Source: Brachionus manjavacas
Taxonomy: Eukaryota > Rotifera > Eurotatoria > Ploima > Brachionidae
Direction of reading: 5' to 3'
NCBI GenBank assembly: GCA_019054805.1
Contig: JAHQIY010000002.1
Coordinates: 9,548,001 to 9,612,000 of the forward strand
DNA length: 64,000 nucleotides
Under the pieces are notes generated by a model. It saw only the letters and a list, made by a program, of their open reading frames with translations, did not search any database and had not been told where the DNA came from. This document shows positions 22,204 through 34,810 of this stretch, in pieces; position 1 is the first letter of the stretch, and every line of letters starts with the position of its first letter. Made by a program: the position numbers and the translations under genes.

Positions 22204-24010
22204 ATGGCGAAAAAAAACTTGATCCTTGAAAATTTTTGCAAGAATTTGGAAATCAGTTGCGTTCAGGAAAAACTTTATAAAATTCCATTCGAACCAGTTT
22301 TTGATGGAGAAATCGGAAGTTACCTACATGGAATTGGGTAAACAATTTCATCTAATATAAAATTCATTATTTTAATTAAGCTTAGCTAAATTTTTAATTT
22401 TCTAAATATGTTTCATGAATGATTTTTGAATTAGCATTAATATTATAAATTAAAAATCTTAATTAAAATTTAAGATAATTATTTTTAAAGAGCAAGACAT
22501 TCTGTATGCAAAGAATTTTTAATTTGTCCACTTTTTACTGGTATTGCACATTTAATGCAACATTCTTATGTTTCCACCTTAACAACTTTGAGCGAGAAGA
22601 GCGTTTTTTAATCATGTTTGGTAGCAAATCCTTCTACTGGCAAAAGTACTGCAATGTCTCTAATTAAAAAAAGCCTAAATCAAATCGAAGAATACAAGAA
22701 GATTCCTAGAAAAAAATCAAATCTAATTAATGGTAAAATTTAAATGAATATATTTGAAATAAGATGTATAAAAATTTTTAGCTGGTACAGTTGAAGCTTT
22801 ATTAACAAACTTGGAAACAAATCCTTGCATGGTCAGCTTTTTTGACGAGTCCTCAACCTTTATGAGTTCGTTTGGTTTATATAAAGGTGGAGACGGTAAA
22901 TATGACCGAAGTGTTTACTTAGAACTGTATACCGGCCCAGATGGTAACGACAGAACACTGACAAGTAATCGCTTTTATATAGATCGACCGAGATTCAGTG
23001 TATGCTTATTGGGTAAATATTTTTTATTTCAAAATGTATCCAATGTTGAAATAACATTGAAATAGTGCATATTCAAAATAAAAAATGATGTTTTAAAATA
23101 AAAAATAATTTTAAATTACTGTTGCAAGCATGAAAAACTTAGTATTTTTTATTTTTCCATTATTTTCACCTTTTTTTATATTTTTTCATCTATATAGAAT
23201 AAAAAACTAAATGTAATATAAAAAAAAAGATATTAAGAAAATATTAATAAAAAAATGAAAATAAAGGAGTAGACAAAACTGGAAATTAATGAATTTATGT
23301 TCCCCAAAGTACTTGAAGGTTGAATATAAATTTTTTTTTAAATTTTATTACTTATGTTTTAAAACAAAGATTTAAGAAGAGCATTTAATGAACATAATAC
23401 ATAAATCGGAAAATAATACCTATATACCCAAAGAACCCATCATCTTTCAAACCAAAGATTTATTTTTTCCAAATTTTGTGCACTATAAATTTTAAAATAT
23501 TTTATAGGAAAATTCAATTTATTTAAATTTTAGAATTTTTATTAATTCAACAATTCAAAATTAGGACACATGAGTGATTATATTAATTTTGTGCGACAAG
23601 AAAAAAATTCACGAGATGATGGATTAATTTAACGTTTCCATATTTGTGCTCCAAGACCCATTTATTTCAAGACAGAGGATATGGTTAAAATACCTCCTGA
23701 AAAATATTGTTTAAAAGTTCTGTTGTACATCATAAGCAAACTAAATGAAATTCCTATTCAATATATTCTAGAAGAAAAAGCAACTCATTATAGCTATAAA
23801 ATATATGATTCTTTTAAAATCTTCGCTGAAAAGTTTGGAAATAACTACGATCTATTTATGGCGTAAGCTTATTATAAAATTTAATTTTTTAAAATGAGTT
23901 TTGATTGAAAGCGCAATGTGTGGAAAATCTGCTTCACAAATATTAAGAATTGCGATGTTTATCCATATTTTCAAAAAATCTTACTCAATTTTAAAACAAT
24001 TGGAATTATT
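22204..24010 (+). pseudogene. DUF3987 protein, N-terminal and core exons, copy 2 (best copy)
   Basis: Exons: 22204-22337 (MAKKNLILENF to YLHGIG, with a credible ATG), 22491-22732, 22782-23012, 23565-23862 and 23912-~24010. Every junction checked keeps frame: GG+A, G+CT, G+GA and GC+C. Domain order is P-loop NPSTGKST; DE-box SFFDES; YKGGDGKYDR and LELYTGPDGNDR; HMSDYINFVRQ then DGLI-RFHICAPRP; and the helical MCGKSASQILRIAMF. This is the order of DUF3987 proteins. Two in-frame TAA codons remain (before SCLVANPS and within DGLI-RF), so the copy is probably dead unless the code or sequence differs. Role: likely an element-encoded ATPase for replication or unwinding, by family analogy only. Confidence 0.75.
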
Positions 24011-24044
24011 TTAATAAAAATAAATTATGCTTTGCTGAATATGA

Positions 24045-25393
24045 AAATATCGATTATACCCTTGATTTATTTCAAATAATGGATAGAATGGCGAAAAAAA
24101 TAATTTTGCCTGAGAACATTAAAAATTATAATAGTAAATTTAATGAATTATCAAAAAAAATTTTATTTTTTCCAACGGATGAGTCTCTTACTTTCAAAAT
24201 TAACGATCTGAATCAAAGTTTGTCTAAAACTTATAAAAAAGACGACATTTGTACCGTGGCAATTGAATTGGAAAATTTGGGACTTGGCACTTTGACTGAC
24301 GAAAAGTTAAATGGAATTTTAAAAAAAGTAAATTTTATTGAATTTTTTATATTATTTTTATAAATGAGCCTAAAATAATTCAAAATATTTTAATTAATTT
24401 TTATTTTTTGAACTTCATAAATAAAAATATTAATTTTTCAAAGCCAAATAAGTATTTTACAAAGATAAATCAACATGAGCTAAATAAAAATAATCAAGCA
24501 ATATCGAATCTTGCAAAAATTGGAATAAGCCCTGCTGATTTTATGTCTAGTAAATTAATTAAATCGATTTTTTACAACACTAAATTTTTAAATTCTATAA
24601 GGAGTGTACAAAGCGACTTTTAATGACTCATTAATATCTTTAAATAATAAGAAAAATACAAAGAATCAATTTGATGATATTGTAGATATCCCAGAAGAAT
24701 TTCTAGACTTCTCGACTCAAAAAGAGAGTAATTCAAGTAATAATTATTTTCAAAGTATGATTTTGTTAATATTCACATTTTTTACTATCAAAATCAATTT
24801 AATTTAAAAATTAATTTAAAAAGGAGTAAACAAAGCCAGCATCGAGACCAAAAAAACCAATATGTCCAAAGAAAATGACTTATCGACGCCTAAAAGTTTT
24901 TTAATTTATTTTCTGAATTTTTGAAATAATTTATTTTAAAGGAAAAATAACTTTTGATGACCCTTTTTCATATTTAAAGAATAAGAAAAATACAGAGAAA
25001 CAATTTGATGATAGAGTTGATATCCCAGAACAATTTCTAGACTTCTCAACTCAAAAAGAGATTAATTCAAATGGTAATGATTTTAAAAGTATAATCTTTT
25101 GAATATTAAATTTTATTTACTAATAAATAGGAAACTTTGAACATGAAATCTCAAAAGAGCTTATCAATGAGATAAGTTTTGTTGATAGGAATGAAATTAA
25201 AGCTAATGAACATAGACAAAATATTTTATTTTCAACTCCACTAAAGACAAATAAAACCACCAATTTAGCTCAAAATGTTGAAATGGATTCAAGCAATAAA
25301 AAAAAAAAACATGTCAAGCACTAAAAACATAAAGGATTTTCTAGTAAATATTAAAATTAATAATATAATTAAATTAAAATTTACAAATAAGTA
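24045..25393 (+). pseudogene. C-terminal exons of the DUF3987 gene, copy 2
   Basis: Same blocks as copy 1: open at ~24,045-24,327, 24,408-24,600, 24,604-24,741, ~24,942-25,076 and 25,131-25,393. The exon carrying QFDD and FLDFSTQKE is again present twice (24.6 and 24.95 kb). The low-complexity Lys/Asn/Ser content gives no function. The join to the core is not in frame as read. Confidence 0.5.
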
Positions 25394-26460
25394 AAAAGTG
25401 AAATTAAAGGATCGTAAAATAGAACTTAGTGTTTTGACTAAAATTTGTTAAAGAAATTTATTAATAAAAAAAAAACATAATAATCAAATCATAATAATAA
25501 CTAAAAGAAAGATATGCATTTAATTTACAAAACATTATTTTTTTAAGACTTAAAAATAAGATTTTTTTCAATTAATAAATTCATTTAATCAATTAATTTG
25601 AAAAAAAAAACAGATAAAAAATGCCATGACTTGACTTTGAAATTTTGACAAATGTATCTGAAGCTATAGTAATTCTTCTCTATATATATATCTTCTCTAT
25701 ATAATATATAAACACTTAAAACTTAAACATTTTAACTAAATTAAATTAAACTTAAATTAGTGATGATCAATAAATTTTAGGAAATACAATGAAAATTTAA
25801 AAAGTAAATATCCTCCCTATACTGTTTGTACATTGTATTAATTTTAGAATCGTTTGACCCTGATTTATGTCTTGAACTTTCTGGACTTTTAAATAACTAA
25901 ATAAAGATTTCATTTTATTATTAGTTAAATAATTAATTTGAATTATAACAAAAACTTTTCTAATCTTTAACATAGACAAATCCCTAAACCAGTGCTCCGC
26001 CACGGACCCCGTTTAATTTTTAAACAAATACTTCTCTAATCTTCAATATACCCGAATCCCTAAACCAGGGCTCCGCCCGGACCCCGTTTTGTTTTTTATT
26101 TATGATTAAAAAAACTAAAAAGAACATAGGAACATGGAAAATAAAAAAAAATATTGATCAAGTACATAATGGTGCAGGATCAAATAAAATCAAATTCTGA
26201 TAAAGGAAAAACAGCAAATTTTTATTTTATAGTTAAATCTAATTAACTATCCATGAAAATTTTAAGATTTTAATTAAATAACCTTTATTTTAATCTCTAT
26301 TCAATTTAAAAAATAATATGAAGTCTGTTCATGCGATTTGAATGGAAATTCTAATTCAAACAGAATAAGACCTTTAGAGAATTAAAAATTCTCAAATAAA
26401 TTTATAAAACTTCTTTTGCATGCATTTCTTTAAGATTAATATTAAAAAAGATTCTTATAT
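25394..26460. other. AT-rich spacer between element genes, copy 2
   Basis: Equivalent to 9,768-10,842, including the two GC-rich cores near 25,995 and 26,070 (the second is one C shorter than in copy 1). No gene supported. Confidence 0.6.
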
Positions 26461-26461
26461 A

Positions 26462-29013
26462 AAAGGATCAAACAAAAGAAAATTCAGATCTAAGCTGCAA
26501 CACAAAAACCCCTTTAAAAAGAACAGATATCAATCGCTTTCAAAATTTCTTGGAAAATAATTCAAAAAAAGTAAAAAAATAACTGAAGATAATTCAAATC
26601 AAGATTCCAATATAGATACAATGACCAAAAAAATCCAAATTAAAATTAAAATCAATGGAATCAAAAAGCGATGAGTACTTAATTATCGATCCGAAAGAGT
26701 TGTGAAATTTTAAAACTTTATTTTTAATTTTGTTCGTAATTTCTTTATTATTTTTAATATCTAAATATTTGTAAATTAAACTAAATTGACGAAAATTAAA
26801 ATCTTAATATGTAACTTTATCTATATTTGAACATAAAATTAAATTTTTCATTATAAATCACAAGAAAAGAATTTAATCTGCAAGCGAAGTAAAAGTCAAT
26901 TATCAAAACCTCAATACTTTTTTCGATAAAAATTTCTTATGTTCGAGATTTTGTACAAAATTTGAAATAATAAACTATAAAATATTTTATAATTTTTTTT
27001 AATTATGGTCATTAGAACTTAAATGCTGAACTACAATTAAGACATGCAAATAAAATCATCAATAAAAAATGTTAAAAATGTGTAAATTCGCCATGATACA
27101 TGGTCCAAAAGCTGGTAGCTTAGCTTTTTAAATATTTATTTTTATTTTTATTTAATAAAATTTATAAAAAATTATTTTGCAGACAAGTAAAAACTTTTCA
27201 TATAATCTTTAAATGAAAATTTGTTTCAATATTAATAAAAATTATAAAATTTTAACATATTTTTTTTAAGAAAATATCTTTATTAAAATATCGACTATGG
27301 ATACATTTTTGGAACCATTTAGTTGCATTGATGATCTAAATTTGGTTCTCAAATCTATCCATTAAATTTTTTCGAAAATATAAACGAGTTAGATATGGTG
27401 ATAGACAGATTCAAATTAAACAATTTTTCAGTAGATCTAAAATATTGCCTATTTTGTCCCATCGAGCATCTGGATGTATTTAATTATTTTGATGTAGTCT
27501 TATATAGCTTTGATTTTGGAGCTAGCAAGGTCAACTATACAATAAAAATTTGTCTGAGATGCGGCAAAAAATACTATTTAAATTTTTACACTGATAAATG
27601 CGGTAAACGAACTTTTTACTCGGATGTTCTGAAATCAAATTATTATTCTTTTTCGAATTAAATTATTTTTGATGAAAAAATTTTGCTTAGTTTGACTTCG
27701 GATATTTTATTTAAGCATTCTTCATTTAAATCTTTTACAAATTCCTATAATTTTTTTTTTTCACAATGTCAAAATCTAACAATAAAGATTTTATCTTCTT
27801 ACAAGAAAAAAGAATAACCGAATGCTATCTTTATTATAATTTATTGAAATCAAAAATAGAATTAGAAAACTTGAGTGACATTGATTCATTTTATATAAAT
27901 CAATTGGATTTAAATTTAAAAGAGTTCAATAGATCAGTATTCTCCTTATTTAGTAAAATTTGGGGTGGACCAATTCATAGAAATGCTTGTCAGTTTCAAA
28001 ATTGCTCTCAAGTAATTAGTATCGATGGAAATTATAAGATTAATCGATTAAAATGTATGTTTCCTTTAGTGAAAATGAAAAACTTAGAATTCGGTAGCAA
28101 ATTTAAATTTTAATTGTTAATAAATTCTAATCAATGATTATATTAGGTGATGTTGATATTGGATGTCCAAATTCACCTAAAAGAAAAAGCTATTTTTGTG
28201 AAGATCATCAACATATTGATCCGCTAGTTAAATTCAAGTACGGAAATACAACATTTGAATGTAGTTTAAGTCAAATAAAGCCAAGTAGAGGAAAACTTTT
28301 CAAAGAAAATTTAAATATATATGATAGTTTTCTTAGCAAAAATGATCAAGTTATGTATTTGATAGATTATTTTGATAAATCTCCTTTCTGGGCAACCGAA
28401 AAACAGATACCAAATTCGATTTTAACATCATTTTTAAGAGATGTCCATACAAATAACAATTCATGCAAAACACTAAAAACATTTGCCTTACCGTGTGAAA
28501 AAAAATCAAGAACTGTAGGTGAGTGTTTAGCCGTGTACAACTGTGGAATTAAATGTGGATTTAGGGAAATTTTTGGCTCAGAAACACTTGTTCAATCTAC
28601 ATGTTTTTTAATGGATGTTTACGAAAATATTGAACAGAAACCTCTTTATATCGGATATGATGACGGTTGTCATCTAAAAAAATTTATTGACTCAAGCGAA
28701 AAGATTAAACTAGAAACAGCAAGATTAGTTGAATTAAGAAAAAATTATAATTATTGATCGATTCCATTATAAAGGGCACAAAAAGGCCAATGAATACTGC
28801 AAAACAAAATGTAACCCAAACAATTATGTTGAGATAAAGGATGCTAATACATCAATTGTAGAACAAGTAAATTTTTGGTTCTCAGGTAACAAATATGCAT
28901 TAAAACATATGCATAAGGAGCGATTTAAGTTTTTTATATTTTTAATTTGTAATGAATTTAATAAAGCAAATTTATCATTCAAAATTATTGAAAAATTAAC
29001 ACACAATAAATAA
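26462..29013 (+). pseudogene. KDZ-like transposase with cysteine clusters, copy 2
   Basis: Same layout as copy 1: basic N-terminal exon near 26,465; CxC5/6-like cluster ~27,296-27,661 (CLFC, CLRCGKKY, DKCGKRTFY); exon 27,766-28,093 (NACQFQNCS, ISIDGNYK); a 53-nt intron; exon 28,147-28,757 (YFCEDH, CGIKCGF, GYDDGCHLKKF); and the IIDRFHYKGH..VEQVNFW block to 29,013. The frame break between the GYDDGC and DRFHYK blocks is present in both copies, but at different A-run lengths. The protein would be nuclear and act on the element ends; that is inference from family. Confidence 0.6.
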
Positions 29014-29294
29014 TTATTAAAAATTCAGTTTTGCTTTTAATTAGTCATAATATTATAATAAATTAATTATTTAATTTTTGATACAGATAATATAAAAGGA
29101 AAAATATTAAAAGAACATATATATAAATAAGATGTTACTAGATTAAAATGCCAAGATTTAAATGTTGAATTACAAAAATAACTAAAATTGGTTGTTTAAA
29201 AAATCAATTTCATGAAAAATCGTTAATTGCAATGCCAGCAATGTTTCTTGATTTATTTTAAAGCGAAAGGGTTCCACATTAAATGGTTGAATCA

Positions 29295-29445
29295 AGACTT
29301 GTGCGTAAGTCAAAAACTTAAGTCATTTTTAAGTCATTTTTTGGTGAAGTCAAAGATTTGACTTGACTTAAGAAAATTTTTTTTAAAGTCAAGTCAGGGA
29401 CTTGACTTAACTTTGCCTTTGACTTACTGACTTACGCACAAGTCT
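29295..29445. mobile_element. 151-bp foldback MITE, copy 2
   Basis: Same MITE as 13,676-13,824 with the same GGTTGAATCA flanks (29,285-29,294; 29,446-29,455). It is two bases longer, in a T run. Confidence 0.75.
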
Positions 29446-29459
29446 GGTTGAATCACAAA

Positions 29460-29605
29460 AATTCCACATTAAATGTTGGAAGCACAAAGGTTCCACATTA
29501 AATGTTGGAAGCACAAAGGTTCCACATTAAATGTTGGAACCACAAAGGTTCCACATTAAATGTTGGAACCACAAAGGTTCCACATTAAATATTGGAACCA
29601 CCAAG
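29460..29605. repeat. 28-bp palindromic tandem repeat, five units
   Basis: Expanded version of the three-unit repeat at 13,840-13,925. Confidence 0.8.
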
Positions 29606-29629
29606 AAAGGATTTATAAAAAAAGTAAAC

Positions 29630-29855
29630 AAAAGTACACAAAAGGACACTTTTTTTGGTAGGGTAAGTAGTTTTCATAACAAAAGTACACAAAAGAACAC
29701 TTATTTTGCAAATGAAAATTGTTTTCATAAGAAAAGTACACAAAAGGACACTTTTTTTAATAGGGAAAAAAAGATTCATAACAAAAGTACACAAAAGGAC
29801 ACTTTTTTTGCTAGGGAAAAAAAGATCATAACAAAAGTACACCAAAGGACAATTT
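29630..29855 (-). repeat. Subterminal minisatellite arm, right end of element copy 2
   Basis: Reverse-complement units of the left arm, as in copy 1. The 154-codon plus-strand frame that crosses it into the array is an artefact. Confidence 0.8.
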
Positions 29856-29899
29856 TTTTTCATATTAATTTTTATTTAAAAGTTCATTGTCAATCCATG

Positions 29900-29907
29900 C
29901 GTAATTT
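29900..29907. other. Right TSD of element copy 2
   Basis: CGTAATTT, directly continuing into exon B sequence. Confidence 0.85.
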
Positions 29908-32390
29908 TTCAAAAATCGCTTTTGGGTCCAATTCGAGATTCGAAGTCATACTCTCATTTTCTTCTACTTTTTGCTCTAATTCTTTCAGACGCTGATCTTT
30001 TGCGTTTAATTTTTCAGTGTTTTCTTTCAGAACTAATTTTTTATTTAAATTTTTATATAAAATTGAATTAAAGAATGAAGTTAAATAGTTTTACTTGTTG
30101 ATTTAATTGTCGACAAATTTTGTTTCTCAGTTTTATTCGCAAATTTGAGATCAGAAATTTGCTTTTCTTTGTCATCTAGTGCTAATTCATATTCCTTTAG
30201 CTTTTAATCTTTGTCTTTAAGCAAATCATCTTTATGCTTACTCTCTTAAAAATAAAATGATAATAAATAAAAAAATATTCAATATTTCATCGAAAATTGA
30301 TTATACTTTGATCTTTTGACGTTCGTAATTTTTCAAATCATCTTTATGCTTAATCTCTTTGACATAAAATGATAACAAATAAAAAATATTCAATATTTCA
30401 TCGAAAATTGATTATACTTTGATCTTTTGACGTTCATAATTTTTCAAAAATCGCTTTCTTGTCCGATTCGAGATTCGAAGTCATACTCTCATTTTCTTCT
30501 ACTTTTTGCTCTAATTCTTTCAGACGCTGATCTTTTGCTTTTAATTTTTCAGTGTTTTCTTTCAGAACTAATTTTTTATTTAAATTTTTATATTAAATTG
30601 AATTAAAGAATGAAGTTAAATAGTTTTACTTGTTGATTTAATTGTCGACAAATTTTGTTTCTCAGTTTTATTCGCAAATTTGAGATCAAAAATTTGCTTT
30701 TCTTTGTCATCTAGTGCTAATTCATATTCCAATGGCTTTTTATCTTTGTCCTTAAGCAAATCATCTTTATGCTTAATCTCCAAAAAATAAAAATGATAAT
30801 AAATAAAAAATATTCAATATTTCATCGAAAATTGATATTACTTAGATCTTTTGACGTCCGTAATTTTTCAAAAATCTCTTTCTGGTCCGATTCGAGATTC
30901 GAAGTTATTCTCTCATTTTCTTCTACTTTTTGCTCTAATTCTTTCAGACGCTGATCTTTTGCTTTTAATTTTTCAGTGTTTTCTTTCAGAACTAATTTTT
31001 TATTTAAATTTTTATATTAAATTGAATTAAAGAATGAAGTTAAATAGTTTTACTTGTTGATTTAATTGTCGACAAATTTTGTTTCTCAGTTTTATTCGCA
31101 AATTTGAGATCAAAAATTTGCTTTTCTTTGTCATCTAGTGCTAATTCATATTCCAATGGCTTTTTATCTTTGTCCTTAAGCAAATCATCTTTATGCTTAA
31201 TCTCCAAAAAATAAAAATGATAATAAATAAAAAATATTCAATATTTCATCGAAAATTGATATTACTTAGATCTTTTGACGTCCGTAATTTTTCAAAAATC
31301 TCTTTTTGGTCCGATTCGAGATTCGAAGTCATACTCTCATTTTCTTCTACTTTTTGCTATTATTCTTTTAGACGCTGATCTTTTGCTTTTAATTTTTCAT
31401 TGTTTTCTTTCAGAACTAATTTTTTATTTAAATATTTACATAAAATTGAATTAAAGAAAGATGTTAAATTGTTTTACTTGTTGATTTAATTGTCGACAAA
31501 TTTTGTTTCTCAGTTTTATTCGCAAATTTGATATCAGAAATTTTTTTTTCTTTGTCATCTAGTGCTAATTCATATTCCTTTAGCTTTTTATCTTTGTCCT
31601 TAAGCAAATCATCTTTATGCTTTATCTCTTAAACAATTTTAACAGTAATTTAGAAAAGTTGAACATTAATTGCTTCATCCATCGTTTAATTATTCGTCTT
31701 TCTAATTTTATTTACACTATTATGAAAAATCCTAATGCTCCAGATGAATTAAAATCAAAACTTATTTATAACAAAGAACTTGTTCGCCCTTATAAACTAC
31801 GTAATGATGAGCAACTTGTAATTCCGACTAAAGGTAGATTTAACGATTACGGAGAAAGAACATTTGTATATTTTTTTACGAAATTTCTAAACAATGGGAT
31901 TTTGAGGAAATTGGACACACTCCGCCAACGTTTGAGGCGAGAATCAAAAACAATATTAATTTTTTCTACCTTAAATTTATTAAAAATTTTGACAACTTTG
32001 ATTTAAAATTTAAAAATTTTGAGTTTTAAATTAAGAACTATGTAACTTCAATGAAATTTTCAATCTCGTAACTTTAAACCTTAAAATAAGATTTATTTTT
32101 TGACAAATTTTGTATTTTATTTATTTAATTGTATTTTATTTTATTTATTTAATTATTTTACTTATTTAATTCTCTTTTTTTCTTTTACTAATAAATGGGT
32201 TCACTTGGCTCTACTGAGTATGGCACTAAGCCTTTCAAGTGAATTGAAATATAATTGTCGACAAATTTTGTTTCACAGTTTTATTCGCAAATTTGAGATC
32301 AGAAATTTGCTTTTCTTTGTCATCTAGTGCTAATTCATATTCCTTTAGCTTTTTATCTTTGTCCTTAAGCAAATCATCTTTATGCTTAAT
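29908..32390 (-). repeat. Array 3 of the coiled-coil exon module (5' end of the array on the minus strand)
   Basis: Five units. The first ~900 bp match the start of array 2, including a shared short partial unit with TTTGACATAAAATGATAAC. Exon A here has no TAA at the two recurring positions. The last exon A (32,252-32,388) has an intact AG acceptor, but upstream (on the minus strand) no exon with a matching donor was found, so the true 5' end of the gene is missing or was lost. A LINE fragment interrupts the array at 31.63-32.25 kb. Confidence 0.75.
31630..32251 (+). mobile_element. 3' fragment of a non-LTR retrotransposon in the array
   Basis: Encodes a LINE ORF2 C-terminal-like tail: NPNAPDELKSKLIYN, then YKLRN, GERTFVYFFTKFLN. 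Such basic C-terminal domains end many jockey/CR1-type reverse transcriptases. It is followed by a TTTATTTAATT-rich 3' UTR and a sequence ending TGGCACTAAGCC..AAGTGAATTGAAA. It replaces an exon B and an intron of one module. 5'-truncated, as is usual for LINE insertions. No clear TSD found. Confidence 0.55.
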
Positions 32391-32646
32391 CCCTTAAAAA
32401 TAAAAATGAAAATAAAAATTAAAAAAAATTAAAAATAAACTTTAATTTCAAAATAAATTAAAATATTTAAGTTAAAGACGAAAAATTTCCACGTAAAATC
32501 TTTGTTAAAATTTACTAAAATTAAAGGAAAATGAGCAAAAAATTTTAAAAGAAAGATTTGATGAGAAAACTTTACCCCATGGAGATATCATAGAGACAAG
32601 AGTTTATTAATAAAATTAAAGTTATTAAAATTTAAAATTAAAATAA
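32391..32646. other. AT-rich sequence upstream of the array
   Basis: No gene seen. Contains one copy of a direct repeat (ATTTAAGTTAAAGACGAAAA, near 32,465) that recurs near 34,078. Confidence 0.5.
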
Positions 32647-32857
32647 AGCCTCTCTGTACGCGAACATCAGAGAAAAGAAAGGTTGGTGAATTTGTGAGTA
32701 GTCCTAGTCGTTGTGGCAGAAACGTTTATCTTGGGCCACAAGAAAATCCAAGTGGTTCACTTAATTATATTCGTGGAAAGGAAAGACTCCAAGTAAATTT
32801 TTTAGCTGAATATAGATATTTAGAAAAACTTTATATAAAATTGTCCTATTTATTATG
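32647..32857 (+). other. Orphan exon-like ORF, unknown
   Basis: An open frame of about 70 codons without a start codon, with clearly higher complexity and GC than its surroundings. It contains KRKVGEFVSSPSRCGRNVY, LGPQENPSGSLNYIRGKERL and a helical NFLAEYRYLEKLYIKL end before TGA. No domain recognised. A GTAAAT donor after KERLQ is possible. It could be an exon of an unrelated gene or a remnant of a mobile element. Confidence 0.35.
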
Positions 32858-34810
32858 AATTTAATTCTTATTTTTATAAAAGTTTTTTTTTCACTTTAAT
32901 TTTTCATCTTTTTGTAATGAAGATTTCCTAGGTTTTTTATTTTTCCCGTTGTATTAATTTTAAAAAATTTTTTTTAGAAAGCTGCTATAAATCTAGCTTA
33001 TTTAATGTAATATCATCAAGGAGGTATTTTTATATAGATCAGAATCATTTTAACTATTCTGATCTAATAATAAAAATTTAATTTTTTAACCCTTTCATTC
33101 AAATTTAATTTTAAAATGTCCTGCTTTTTCGCTCAAAATCCGAAAATCTGCTCGATTAGATTGGTCTGGCTTTTTTGTTTTCTGAAAGAACAGATGTTTA
33201 AAAAGCTTATATGGAAGAGTGAAAAAATAAGCAGCTTGTTGGGAGGGACTGTAAAAAAGGAATTGAAGTGTACAAATAGTTTATTGACTGTTTGCGCAGG
33301 AAAGCAATATTTTTCTTTGTGAAAAACCTAAAAGTATTCAAAAAGCCTTTTGAAAGTATGAAAAAAAAATTATTTTCTAAAGAATTCAATATGAGTTAAA
33401 TAAGTGATCCTGTCTAAAAGGAATAAGAATTGTTAGTTAAAGCAAAATGAGAGTTGAATTTTCGAAATTCAGTTAATTCTCGTTTCGACACGATCCTTTT
33501 TTTGCCAATATTCAACAATGCTTGTTTTTTCCCGATCTAAACGAGCGTACTAAGAGAGAACGGGTAACGGGAAAATCATTAAGCACTTTAAGCGATAGAG
33601 TAAGATATTTTAAATATTAAATTTGAAATTGTTGAAATTACATTATTTAGCTAATTTTTCAAAAATATTAAAGAAATTTTATTAGTAATACAATGAGATG
33701 AAATTAAAATCGCTTTTTGATGAAAAAGAACAATATCAGTGATTTTGAGTTTATTGTCTTTCAATTTTTTTTATAGTTTTTATATGTTTATTAAATTGAA
33801 AAAAAATTATTTTTATTTTAATTATTGCTACGAACAAATCAAATTAAACTGTTTAAATAAATTTTTTTTTGATTATTTAAATTGCACCAAAAATTTGTAT
33901 TTGCTTTCATTCTGTATTTAACATTGAAAATAATTGTCAAACCAGCTGTTGAATTAAAAAAGTGAAATGCAAATTAAATGGGGACATTGTAAAAAAACAA
34001 GGCAAAAACAATTATTTACAAATTAAACTTTCATTTTAGATCAAGTCAGGGAAGGTTAAAGAAAATGATTAATATTAATATTTAAGTTAAAGACGAAAAA
34101 TTTAATCTGATCTGATAATAAACACTAACCTAACCCTAACCCTTAATTAATTAATTAATTAAGTTTTCTTATCCTTTAAATAAATTAAAATGAAAAATTA
34201 TATATCACTTCGATTTTAAAAAAGGTTCACTGATTTAAATCCTAATTTAATCAAATTTACTCATTGTTAAATCATATTTGGTAAAAGCTTTTTTGACATT
34301 TTTATTTTTATCCTTATTTTTAATTTTCATATAACAAAACATTTTCAAAAAACTTTTCAATTGATTTCTTTTATTTGAAATTTTTTCTTTTAATATCTTA
34401 AAAAGAGTGTTAAATTATAAAATAAACATAAAATTATTTTAGTTTTTTTATTAACATGACCTGCTTAAATTAACATGCTTAAATTTGCTTGATTCAAAAT
34501 TTTTAAAAAATATTAAACCGTTTAAAAGTTATTCAAGTTTCGCTGAATTGATATGATCGAATTGAAACGAACTTCACAACCCCAAACTTTTGTCGGAAAC
34601 ATTGTATTCACCATTGCCATCGGAACTAAAAACAACATGTCACATCTGGACGTAACCAAAAATAACTTTTATCCCACTAAACATTAAAACGAGGAGCAAA
34701 GAGAAAAAGGTCAAAAAATAATGCATTCTTTAACAATAAACTTCGATTTTTTCTTGTGTTTCAAAAATAACTTGAATAAAAGAGTTTGGTTGCAAGAGGA
34801 TTCTTAACCG
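32858..34810. other. AT-rich intergenic region
   Basis: No convincing gene. Short open frames (33,116-33,322; 33,739-33,921; 34,553-34,687) lack domains, introns or composition that would support them. Contains a short CTAACCCTAACCC interstitial telomere-like tract near 34,127 and a 26-bp direct repeat bounding 32.46-34.10 kb. Confidence 0.5.

Larger units (their letters stand above)
21525..29899 (+). mobile_element. 8.4-kb DNA transposon with DUF3987 and KDZ-like genes, copy 2
   Basis: Near-identical to 5,899-14,217 at a constant offset of about 15,626 bp, with the same TSD, the same MITE insertion and the same inner repeats. Differences are mostly A/T homopolymer indels, a few substitutions and two extra units of the 28-bp repeat. 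It therefore arose by block duplication after insertion. It retains an intact first exon of the DUF3987 gene and an intact exon 4 junction that copy 1 has lost. Confidence 0.8.

Noticed and set aside
5899..29899. Two independent insertions of the KDZ-like element at a hotspot
   Set aside because: Identical position, TSD, nested MITE and flanks make block duplication far simpler.
30769..31378. Two near-identical 61-codon plus-strand ORFs
   Set aside because: Antisense shadows of the coiled-coil exon B; the minus strand has the splice sites and coding pattern.
33116..33921. Small ORFs in AT-rich sequence
   Set aside because: No domains, no conserved copy, composition like the surrounding non-coding DNA.
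34120..34145. CTAACCCTAACCC tract as a telomere
   Set aside because: Only two to three units inside the contig; at most an interstitial relic.
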